From JBGPQJ01 sp963829485 (GTDB lineage: Bacteria > Chloroflexota > Anaerolineae > Anaerolineales > Villigracilaceae): DNA of 64,000 bases. Positions 27,773 through 34,420 of this stretch are shown here, piece by piece. The stretch's first letter is position 1, and each line of letters starts with the position of its first letter. Location: assembly GCA_963829485.1 (NCBI GenBank), contig CAWHIK010000004.1, positions 434,001 through 498,000 on the forward strand. Direction: 5' to 3'. Position numbers and translations under genes: made by a program. The notes below the pieces were generated by a model. It ran no database searches, had not been told where the DNA came from, and worked only from the letters and a program-made list of their open reading frames with translations.

Positions 27773-30408
27773 GGTAGGTTTCGACTTTCCTTGTTCTTCA
27801 GCAGCTCGCCAATCAGCTCGTTTTCCTGAGATTTGGATTTTATCTCGCCATCCGCCCATGCAGTGCGCAATTGTCCAAGTATCTTCTGATATTCAGGACC
27901 AGGCGCAAGTCCCCGTTTTCTTAGCTCATGACCATCCGCTATGGGATGAATGAATCGCCAGTTTACTGCGTATTTTTCCAAGGGAGGAAGACTTGTTAGT
28001 AAGAACACAGTATAAATTGCGATCAATGGGATATCCTCAAGCCGATTAATCCATGTAGATGGTTTTGATCCCTTTAATTTGGGTAAATCCAATATTAAAC
28101 GGTTTGAAAGGACCAGCGGTTTATATATCGGAAGAGGCAGTCGTAGTCGGGTCTGGACCTTTTCAAGTTGTGCTTCCGATAAGTTGGAGAACCAGATTAA
28201 ATAACCCAGGATCCGCGAAGTCGGGATTCCACCAGCAACTGGCTTAATGTCCCACTCGGACGGAATCGGCTGATTTAAGCCGTAATCAAGTGCTTTACCA
28301 ATGGCTGCGCTCCACGGTAAACAATCCAGAATCGCTTTGCGCAGCCCCAAGGCATCCAACCGGCTTAACATCGCCGCTGCATTTGATTCATCGAGGAACA
28401 AGTCAAGCTCATGCCGAAGTCGTTCGTTGGACAATCGCCCGAAGAGAGGTTTTGCTTCATCCATCAATTGTAGTGTTCGTGGATCAATCACAAATCCATA
28501 TCGCTGTTCATAGCGGACGGCACGCATCATCCGGGTGGGATCATCTACAAAAGATAGTGAATGGAGCACCCGGATGATCTTATGCTCCAGGTCAGATAAA
28601 CCTCCGTAGTAATCATGCAGCTCGCCATAATGGTTGCCATCCAAACGAACAGCGAGCGTATTGATCGTGAAATCACGCCTGTGCAAATCAAGTTTGATCG
28701 AACCGCGTTCGACAGTGGGCAATGCGCTAGGGTGTTCGTAAAACTCCTGACGGGACGAGATTAAATCGACAGTGAGAGCTGATACGTTAGTCTCGTCACC
28801 CTTTTTGTTGCTCGGTTTTAACATCGTCTCATCAAGAGACCATTTCGCTGTGCCAAACCGGCTGTGAGTGGTGAGGTTGCCTCCATATTTGTTGATAAGG
28901 ACCTTGCCTAAAGCGATGGCATCGCCCTCGACGACGATATCATAGTCGAGAGTCGGCAAGCCAAGGATTAAGTCCCGGACAAATCCGCCTACGATGTAAG
29001 CTGGCATATGAATCGCATGGGCTTCTTCCGAAATATTTTTAATCGCCTTGAGTTGTCCCGGATGCAGATCCTTCTTCAATTTATCAAGAAGACTCCTCTT
29101 CGTCGACAATGCTGGGTGAAGCGAAAGGGTCTTTATAAGGTCAGTACGCGTAACGATCCCTATGATTTTTCCACTCTTTGGATCCACGACCGGGATCTGC
29201 CCCCATCCCGAACTCATCATCCTAGCCTGGAGGATTTGCAGCGAGTCGCCGGGTTCGACATGGACTTCGCCTGCTTCCATCAAACTTCCGGCGGGGAGAT
29301 TTAATTTATGGCTTATGGCTCTGTCAACAGCGCGGCGGGTCAAAAGACCGACGACACGGTTTTTATCCACGACCGGAAACCCTTCGTACCCGTATCGCTG
29401 CATGAGTTTCGCTGCTTCCTGGGCGGGTGAATCCAAGGATAGGGTTCGAGGTCGTCTGGACATCAACTGCCCTACTGTAATGGACGGTCGGACAAATTCA
29501 GGCAGGGTGGTAACGAGTTTTTTCCTGGTTGCCAATAACAGCTTTTTACCTCTCAACCCACCTTCTGACCGGATCAGCGCAGCAGCTGCCCTGTCGTGCC
29601 CTCCTCCATTGAATTTCGCCGCTACAACCGATACATCGATGTCGTCTGATGTGGATCGGGCAACCAACCGCACTCCTTCGGAAGTCAACGCCAGGACGAA
29701 GAGGGCATCAGGATCGAAAAGATCGCGCAACTTATGAGCAAGTGTCGATATCTCTTCATTCTGATCTGGAATCTCGCCAATCGCCAGGACAATGCGATGA
29801 CCGTGCAAATCCATCGTTTCAGCGGATGCCACCAGACGATCGTAGGTTTCCCGTTGGTCAGCCGAAAGAGGCGGGTTGAGAAACTCAGCAGCAATTCGCA
29901 AGGACGCTCCTTGTTCAAGCAACCATGCGGCAGCCCTGACATCCTGTGGCGTTGTGGAGGCGTACGACAAGGAACCTGTGTCCTCGTAAATACCAAGCAG
30001 CAGGAGAGTAGCCTGGATTGCCGAGAGCGATTCGTTATTATCCTGAAGTAAGTCAACAAAATACGTCGTGGTGGCGCCAGTGTCCGAGGCATTCATTTCC
30101 CATTGTTTTGGCGTGCCCTTACGACGCGGATGATGATCGAAAACGCGGATTTTAGTGCGGGAATTCATTCCCTTCAGAGTGACCAGGGATTGTGTATCCA
30201 CAAGGGTAACTGCGTCAATCGTCTGTTGAGGGAGATCCCGAGGATCGATAAATGGAAAATCGCTCCCATACAAGGTGATGAATGCCCTGACGTTACGGTT
30301 CATCCGCCTTGGAAGCACCGGATTTGCTCCCTCAAAAGCAAAAGAAGCGCCAAATATGGCTGCCAGGGCATCGAAATCAGCCTGCTCGTGGGTCAGAATA
30401 ATATGCAT
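27769..30408 (-). CDS. tRNA nucleotidyltransferase/poly(A) polymerase fused to DHH and CBS domains
   Basis: 879 residues. Order: DHH phosphoesterase domain (LTHEQADFDALAA, VTLVDTQ, FDHHPRR), DHHA1 nucleic-acid-binding part (ATTKFNGGGHDRAAAA-like, FNGGGHDRAAA), two CBS domains (about residues 315-440), then a class II nucleotidyltransferase head (IVGGFVRDLILG, DYDIVVEGDAIALGKVL) and the RNA-binding tail with VDDPTRMMRAVRYEQRYGF. The enzyme adds CCA or A to tRNA ends, and the DHH part may be an RNase or c-di-AMP-like phosphodiesterase. This fusion is known from several bacterial phyla. The transcript is predicted to be leaderless: TATAAT sits eight bases before the ATG. Confidence 0.9.
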   Translation of the reverse strand: MHIILTHEQADFDALAAIFGASFAFEGANPVLPRRMNRNVRAFITLYGSDFPFIDPRDLPQQTIDAVTLVDTQSLVTLKGMNSRTKIRVFDHHPRRKGTPKQWEMNASDTGATTTYFVDLLQDNNESLSAIQATLLLLGIYEDTGSLSYASTTPQDVRAAAWLLEQGASLRIAAEFLNPPLSADQRETYDRLVASAETMDLHGHRIVLAIGEIPDQNEEISTLAHKLRDLFDPDALFVLALTSEGVRLVARSTSDDIDVSVVAAKFNGGGHDRAAAALIRSEGGLRGKKLLLATRKKLVTTLPEFVRPSITVGQLMSRRPRTLSLDSPAQEAAKLMQRYGYEGFPVVDKNRVVGLLTRRAVDRAISHKLNLPAGSLMEAGEVHVEPGDSLQILQARMMSSGWGQIPVVDPKSGKIIGIVTRTDLIKTLSLHPALSTKRSLLDKLKKDLHPGQLKAIKNISEEAHAIHMPAYIVGGFVRDLILGLPTLDYDIVVEGDAIALGKVLINKYGGNLTTHSRFGTAKWSLDETMLKPSNKKGDETNVSALTVDLISSRQEFYEHPSALPTVERGSIKLDLHRRDFTINTLAVRLDGNHYGELHDYYGGLSDLEHKIIRVLHSLSFVDDPTRMMRAVRYEQRYGFVIDPRTLQLMDEAKPLFGRLSNERLRHELDLFLDESNAAAMLSRLDALGLRKAILDCLPWSAAIGKALDYGLNQPIPSEWDIKPVAGGIPTSRILGYLIWFSNLSEAQLEKVQTRLRLPLPIYKPLVLSNRLILDLPKLKGSKPSTWINRLEDIPLIAIYTVFLLTSLPPLEKYAVNWRFIHPIADGHELRKRGLAPGPEYQKILGQLRTAWADGEIKSKSQENELIGELLKNKESRNLP

Positions 30409-30416
30409 ACAAAGGA

Positions 30417-30422
30417 ATTATA
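30417..30422 (-). promoter_or_regulatory. -10 box of CCA-transferase gene, leaderless position
   Basis: On the minus strand TATAAT is separated by eight bases from the ATG at 30408, with no Shine-Dalgarno. Transcription would start at or one base before the A of ATG. The plus-strand TATAAT at 30447-30452 faces the other way, so this is a compact divergent promoter pair. Confidence 0.55.
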
Positions 30423-30446
30423 GTGCATAGTATATGATTTTTCGTT

Positions 30447-30452
30447 TATAAT
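30447..30452 (+). promoter_or_regulatory. -10 box upstream of structured RNA and MazG-like gene
   Basis: TATAAT, plus strand, divergent with 30417-30422. A recognisable -35 is absent. Predicted start is near 30459. Confidence 0.45.
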
Positions 30453-30458
30453 GGGCGC

Positions 30459-30565
30459 ATGTTGAGGAACCCGTCTCCGTCGCCTCGTAAACAAACCTCC
30501 TGGTCTGGATAGGTGTACTTAGACGCGTAGAAAGCGGCTCCCAGACCTGTGGAGCCGCTTTTTTA
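30459..30565 (+). ncRNA. Candidate structured leader or small RNA ending in a terminator
   Basis: A roughly 107-base transcript starting at the TATAAT and ending in a terminator just before the MazG-like gene. Possible elements: TTGAGG with CCTC (30464-30467 with 30483-30486); GGTCTGG (30502-30508), which can pair either with AGAC (30521-30524) or with CCAGACC (30541-30547) in the terminator loop; and the terminator itself. Alternative pairings would suit a switch. I match it to no known RNA family. Confidence 0.4.
30531..30564 (+). terminator. Intrinsic terminator before the MazG-like gene
   Basis: 11-base-pair stem AAAGCGGCTCC (30531-30541) with GGAGCCGCTTT (30551-30561), nine-base loop and a run of T through 30564. 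It leaves seven bases to the ATG at 30572, with no other ribosome site. Confidence 0.9.
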
Positions 30566-30571
30566 TGATAA

Positions 30572-30910
30572 ATGGATAATGATATGGATATCTCTCAATT
30601 GACGGAAAAAATGGATGACTTCGTTCGCTCCAAGGGGTGGTACTCGGCTGACAGTCTACGCCCGCAAACACCCCGAAACCTGGCCATTTCGCTCTCATTG
30701 GAGACCGGCGAAGTCCTCGAGCACTTTCAATGGAATGAACAATTAAGCGATAAGGATACACTGGCAGGTGAATTCGCGGATGTGGCATTATATCTTTTTC
30801 AGCTTTCTTCTGTTTGCGGCATAGACCTTGAACAAGCCATCCTGGAAAAATTGAAAATCAACGCTTCTCGAAATTGGGATGGTGATAAAGAAACCGAGGT
30901 TTCGAAGTGA
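30572..30910 (+). CDS. MazG-like nucleotide pyrophosphohydrolase
   Basis: 112 residues. All-alpha NTP pyrophosphatase superfamily with the metal-binding ExxE in SLETGEVLEHFQW and ExxD in EFADVALYLFQL, similar to the MazG-like/RS21-C6 group that removes non-canonical nucleotides such as dCTP variants. ATG 30572 or 30584 (MDISQLTEKM) may be the start; neither has a Shine-Dalgarno, and the terminator hairpin ends just upstream. The next gene starts with a four-base overlap (GTGA), so the two are coupled. Confidence 0.88.
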   Translation: MDNDMDISQLTEKMDDFVRSKGWYSADSLRPQTPRNLAISLSLETGEVLEHFQWNEQLSDKDTLAGEFADVALYLFQLSSVCGIDLEQAILEKLKINASRNWDGDKETEVSK

Positions 30911-31446
30911 ATGTAACTGTTTTTGGCGGTTCGCAACCTAAAGAATCAGATTCAGCCTATCGAGAAGCACTTGATCTGGGTCGACTTCTTGCGCAAGCTG
31001 GTCACACTGTTCTGACCGGTGGATATGTCGGAACGATGGAAGCAGTCAGTCGGGGCGCCAGCGAATCAGGTGGTCACGTCATCGGAGTAACCTGTGAGGA
31101 CATTGAGAAATGGCGTCCGGTAAAACCGAATGCGTGGATCAAAGAAGAACGCCGCTTTCGCACGCTGCTGGAGCGCCTTCAGGGGTTAATCTTGGGCAGC
31201 GACGCTGCGATTGCCCTCTCAGGCGGTCCGGGGACCCTTACCGAGGTAGCGTTGACCTGGAACCTGATGATCGTGGAATCACTGCCCCGGAGGCCGCTGG
31301 TACTGGTCGGGGAAGGCTGGCAGACCGTCCTTGACCAGTTCATGACAGCTTTCGATAATTACCTGCCGGAGCAGCAGCGAGTCCTGCTTAGCTTTGCCCC
31401 TGACATTCAGGCAGCTGTAAAACTAATCAGCCCTGAAAAACTATAG
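30907..31446 (+). CDS. LOG/TIGR00725-like Rossmann-fold protein
   Basis: 179 residues. Rossmann-like fold of the LOG (cytokinin-activating) and TIGR00725 group, with GGYVGTMEAVSRGA for the nucleotide-binding loop, and SGGPGTLTEVALTWN, the phosphoribohydrolase PGGxGTxxE motif (here with Ser-Gly-Gly-Pro). Such enzymes release bases from nucleotide monophosphates. It begins at GTG 30907 overlapping the MazG-like stop. The pair suggests joint handling of damaged or surplus nucleotides, which is inference. Confidence 0.8.
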   Translation: MNVTVFGGSQPKESDSAYREALDLGRLLAQAGHTVLTGGYVGTMEAVSRGASESGGHVIGVTCEDIEKWRPVKPNAWIKEERRFRTLLERLQGLILGSDAAIALSGGPGTLTEVALTWNLMIVESLPRRPLVLVGEGWQTVLDQFMTAFDNYLPEQQRVLLSFAPDIQAAVKLISPEKL

Positions 31447-31471
31447 AAGAAGAAAATTGACCGAGGGAAAA

Positions 31472-32911
31472 ATGTCTGAAGAGAAATTACCAACCCGAAA
31501 AGATAATTTTGCAGAGTGGTACAACCAACTGGTTGTAAAAGCTGATTTGGCAGATTACGCGCCAGTACGCGGCTGCATGGTTGTAAAACCCTATGGCTGG
31601 GCATTGTGGGAAAACATCACAGCCTGGCTGGATGCAGAATTCAAGAAAACAGGTCATGTAAATGCTGCATTCCCTACACTAATTCCCCTTTCATTCTTTG
31701 AAAAGGAAAAAGAACATGTCGAGGGGTTTGCACCGGAATTGGCCATTGTCACTCATGGAGGCGGTGAAGAACTCGAAGAAAAACTGGTTGTCCGCCCCAC
31801 CTCTGAAACTATCATCGGTTTCATGTATTCCAAATGGGTCAAATCATGGCGCGACCTGCCCATCCTGATCGTGCAATGGGGTTCCGTTTTACGTTGGGAG
31901 CTGCGTACTAAACTCTTTCTACGCACCGCTGAGTTTTACTGGCACGAGGGACACACTGCTCATGCTTCAAAAGAAGAAGCTCTCGAAGAGACCTATCGAA
32001 TTCTTGATATCTACGAACATTTTAGTCGTGAAGAAGCAGCAATTCCAGTCATCAAGGGCACGAAAAGTGAAACGGAACGATTTGCGGGTGCACAGATGAC
32101 AACCTCCATTGAAGCAATGATGTGGGATAAACGCGCTCTTCAATCGGGTACTTCCCATTACTTTGGACAGAATTTTGCCAAGGCTTTCGACATTAAATTT
32201 CTGGATCAGAACAATACCCTGCAATATTGTGAAACAACTTCTTGGGCAATCTCCAGCCGCATCATTGGTGCAATTATCATGGTCCACGGTGACGATCAGG
32301 GTTTGGTCCTGCCTCCCCGCCTTGCGCCAATCCAGTCCGTCATTGTCCCCATTTTTAAAACCGATGACGAGAAAAACAAAGTAATGGCAGTCGCCGACCG
32401 CCTTTTCAAGGACCTCAAGGAGGCAGGCATCCGCATCAAAATGGATGATCGTGACAACGTCAATCCCGGGTTCAAATTCAACGATTGGGAAATGCGAGGC
32501 GTCCCTCTTCGGATTGAAATCGGACCCAAGGATGTTGAGAAGAAAAGTGTCGCACTCGCCCGGAGAGACAAACCTGGCAAAGAAGGCAAATCCTTTGTCT
32601 CTCAGGAAAATATAGCCGAAACTGTCCGCGACATGCTTACAACAATCCAGGCATCATTGCTTGATCGTGCAACCGCCTTCCGGGACAGCAATATCCATGA
32701 TCCCAAGGATTTTACTGAACTCACAGACGTTGTTCAGAATGGCTGGGCACTATCCTGGTGGTGTGAAAGCAAGGAATGTGAAGCCAGGGTGAAAGAGGAG
32801 ACCAAAGCGTCCACTCGATGCATCCCTCTCGAACAGAATTCAGGTGAGGGCAAATGCATTGTCTGCGGACAATCTGCCAAGCGAAAAGTCTATTTCGCCC
32901 GTTCATATTAA
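31472..32911 (+). CDS. proS: Prolyl-tRNA synthetase (archaeal/eukaryotic-type ProS)
   Basis: Charges tRNA-Pro. 479 residues from ATG 31472 with GAGGG upstream; an earlier TTG at 31457 is possible. Class II motifs: CMVVKPYGWALWENI, VRPTSETIIGFMYSKW (motif 2) and GAIIMVHGDDQGLVLPPRLAP (motif 3), followed by the anticodon domain and a C-terminal zinc-binding-like region (WWCESKECEARV, GEGKCIVCGQSAKR) with Cys pairs. It lacks the long editing insertion of bacterial-type ProS, so it belongs to the eukaryote-like group. The gene is preceded by LOG and followed by a hairpin. Confidence 0.96.
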   Translation: MSEEKLPTRKDNFAEWYNQLVVKADLADYAPVRGCMVVKPYGWALWENITAWLDAEFKKTGHVNAAFPTLIPLSFFEKEKEHVEGFAPELAIVTHGGGEELEEKLVVRPTSETIIGFMYSKWVKSWRDLPILIVQWGSVLRWELRTKLFLRTAEFYWHEGHTAHASKEEALEETYRILDIYEHFSREEAAIPVIKGTKSETERFAGAQMTTSIEAMMWDKRALQSGTSHYFGQNFAKAFDIKFLDQNNTLQYCETTSWAISSRIIGAIIMVHGDDQGLVLPPRLAPIQSVIVPIFKTDDEKNKVMAVADRLFKDLKEAGIRIKMDDRDNVNPGFKFNDWEMRGVPLRIEIGPKDVEKKSVALARRDKPGKEGKSFVSQENIAETVRDMLTTIQASLLDRATAFRDSNIHDPKDFTELTDVVQNGWALSWWCESKECEARVKEETKASTRCIPLEQNSGEGKCIVCGQSAKRKVYFARSY

Positions 32912-32920
32912 GAATTTGAC

Positions 32921-32943
32921 AGGGACGGACCTCATCCGTCCCT
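32921..32943 (+). other. Hairpin after proS
   Basis: AGGGACGGA (32921-32929) pairs with TCCGTCCCT (32935-32943), loop CCTCA. No T-tract follows, so it may be a stabilising or regulatory hairpin rather than a classical terminator. Confidence 0.4.
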
Positions 32944-32953
32944 ATTCGCGCCT

Positions 32954-33748
32954 ATGCCTGCAATAAACCTACCCAGGCTCAGAATTCAATCCGCTGCCTT
33001 GATGGAAAATTATGGCGATCCGGACGGATTCCTCCGTGAGCTGCATAATCTATTTGAATCGTACACGGATAGGCTATTGCGATCGCGTGCCATATCATCC
33101 CCCGTCTCAGTTCTTCCCTCCTACCGAATTCCACCGGCGGTCATGCGTCATCTGGAGTTGGAACTGGGTGGCAGGGTTCAAGCCGATCCTGAACGTGCCC
33201 TCCCTTTGGCAGATAAACTCTGGGAGGATGGCTATTTCGAATCCCGTTTGTTAGCCGCCTTTCTTCTCGGACGCATACCCCCTCATGGGGATGCCTTCCT
33301 GGATCGGCTGACAACCTGGGTGGCAGATACTCGGGATCCCGCCATTTCCAACATACTGCTATCCACGAGTCTTGCCCGATTACGAGCAGAGGCAATGGAT
33401 GATTTTCTTAAACTGGTGGGAAACTGGGCTCGCCCGTCACAAAAAAAAATGTGGAGCAGTGCCATTAACGCATTGTTACCGCTGCTAAGGGACAAGAATT
33501 TTCATAACCTTCCTGCTGTCTTTATGATCGTCCAGCCAATACTGGAATCAGCGCCAGCAACGATGCAAAAGGATCTGGCAAACCTGGTCAATGCTCTTTA
33601 TGATACTTCCCCGGTCGAAACCACTTATTTTCTGCGCCAAGTTGTCTCTCTTTCAGCTCACACCCATATCGTACAAAACATCCGGAGGATCCTGCCAACC
33701 TTACCCAAGGAGCTCCAAAAGGTTCTGCGCGAGTCAATTCGAAATTAG
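32954..33748 (+). CDS. HEAT-like (DNA-alkylation-repeat type) helical protein
   Basis: 264 residues of alpha-helical repeat. The middle (ALPLADKLWEDGYFESRLLAAFLLG) and later helices (DFLKLVGNWARPSQKKMWSSAINALLPLL) resemble AlkD-type DNA alkylation repair proteins and HEAT repeats in general. Conserved catalytic aromatic residues cannot be judged without alignment, so DNA repair is only a possibility. No signal peptide. Its start is ten bases from the hairpin after proS. Confidence 0.55.
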   Translation: MPAINLPRLRIQSAALMENYGDPDGFLRELHNLFESYTDRLLRSRAISSPVSVLPSYRIPPAVMRHLELELGGRVQADPERALPLADKLWEDGYFESRLLAAFLLGRIPPHGDAFLDRLTTWVADTRDPAISNILLSTSLARLRAEAMDDFLKLVGNWARPSQKKMWSSAINALLPLLRDKNFHNLPAVFMIVQPILESAPATMQKDLANLVNALYDTSPVETTYFLRQVVSLSAHTHIVQNIRRILPTLPKELQKVLRESIRN

Positions 33749-33852
33749 CCTCGGTCAGATGTATTTAGTATCCTCAATGAATAAGCTATGCGAATTGCAC
33801 ATTATAATCTTTTAGGAAACCAGGTACCTTTTTACAACCCTCCCTTTTAATC

Positions 33853-33861
33853 TGTTATAAT
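33853..33861 (+). promoter_or_regulatory. Extended -10 promoter of rpsO
   Basis: TGT-TATAAT, with TTTACA (33831-33836) 19 bases upstream as the -35. The start would be near 33868. A second TATAAT lies at 33803-33808. Confidence 0.55.
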
Positions 33862-33867
33862 AATCAT

Positions 33868-33946
33868 CCGTGACTGGTCCTGCCGAAGGTTTCGGCTCTC
33901 GGTATGGAGACCTGCACTATCTCGCACGAAAGGAGACGCATACGTC
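33868..33946 (+). promoter_or_regulatory. Structured leader of rpsO
   Basis: A perfect hairpin GCCGAA (33882-33887) with TTCGGC (33891-33896), an alternative pairing of TGCCGA (33881-33886) with TCGGTA (33899-33904), and a small GACG-CATA-CGTC hairpin between the Shine-Dalgarno AGGAG and the ATG. Such competing structures fit the known feedback control of rpsO by its product, but the motif is unproven here. Confidence 0.4.
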
Positions 33947-34222
33947 ATGCCACTCAAAAAAGATGAAAAGGCGAAGACGATCACCGACTTCGCTCTTCAT
34001 GAAGGCGATACCGGATCTGCGGATGTTCAAATCGCAATTCTGACCAAGCGAATCGCCCAGCTGACCGAGCACTTGCGTGTCAATAAACACGATGAATCGT
34101 GCCGGCGCGGTCTGCTGAAAATGGTCGGTCAACGCCGCCGTACTTTGACCTACCTTCGCCGCACGGATTACGCACGCTATCTGGCGATCACCGAAAAACT
34201 CGGTTTACGCCGGACAAAGTAA
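33947..34222 (+). CDS. rpsO: 30S ribosomal protein S15
   Basis: 91 residues, close to the usual 89. Primary binder of the 16S central domain. The GSADVQIAILTKRIAQLTEHLRVN and RRGLLKMVGQRRRTLTYLRRTDYARYL blocks are full matches to S15. It has a leader with AGGAG and is followed by a terminator and pnp, the order found in many bacteria. Confidence 0.97.
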   Translation: MPLKKDEKAKTITDFALHEGDTGSADVQIAILTKRIAQLTEHLRVNKHDESCRRGLLKMVGQRRRTLTYLRRTDYARYLAITEKLGLRRTK

Positions 34223-34237
34223 TCGGATAAGCAGATT

Positions 34238-34274
34238 GAGTGGATGGTGAACCATTTGCCATCCACTCTTTTTT
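34238..34274 (+). terminator. Intrinsic terminator after rpsO
   Basis: 10-base-pair stem GAGTGGATGG (34238-34247) with CCATCCACTC (34259-34268) and TTTTTT. Confidence 0.9.
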
Positions 34275-34340
34275 AGGGCAATCCATCGCCCATATCTTTT
34301 TCAACGAGGCCAGGGTAAACCCGCCTCATTCATACCCACA

Positions 34341-34395
34341 GTCAGGAATTGAAACATGCTGACAACCCGGTTGCCGTCATGTTTCAGTCCCTGAC
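34341..34395 (+). promoter_or_regulatory. Long hairpin in the pnp leader
   Basis: GTCAGG (34341-34346) with CCTGAC (34390-34395), a 3x3 internal loop, then TGAAACATG (34350-34358) with CATGTTTCA (34378-34386), capped by CAAC/GTTG. It sits 15 bases before the Shine-Dalgarno of pnp. In E. coli a long leader stem cut by RNase III mediates pnp autoregulation; here this is inference by position and shape. Confidence 0.55.
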
Positions 34396-34420
34396 CAGGT
34401 GGGAAAATATAGGAGACAAA

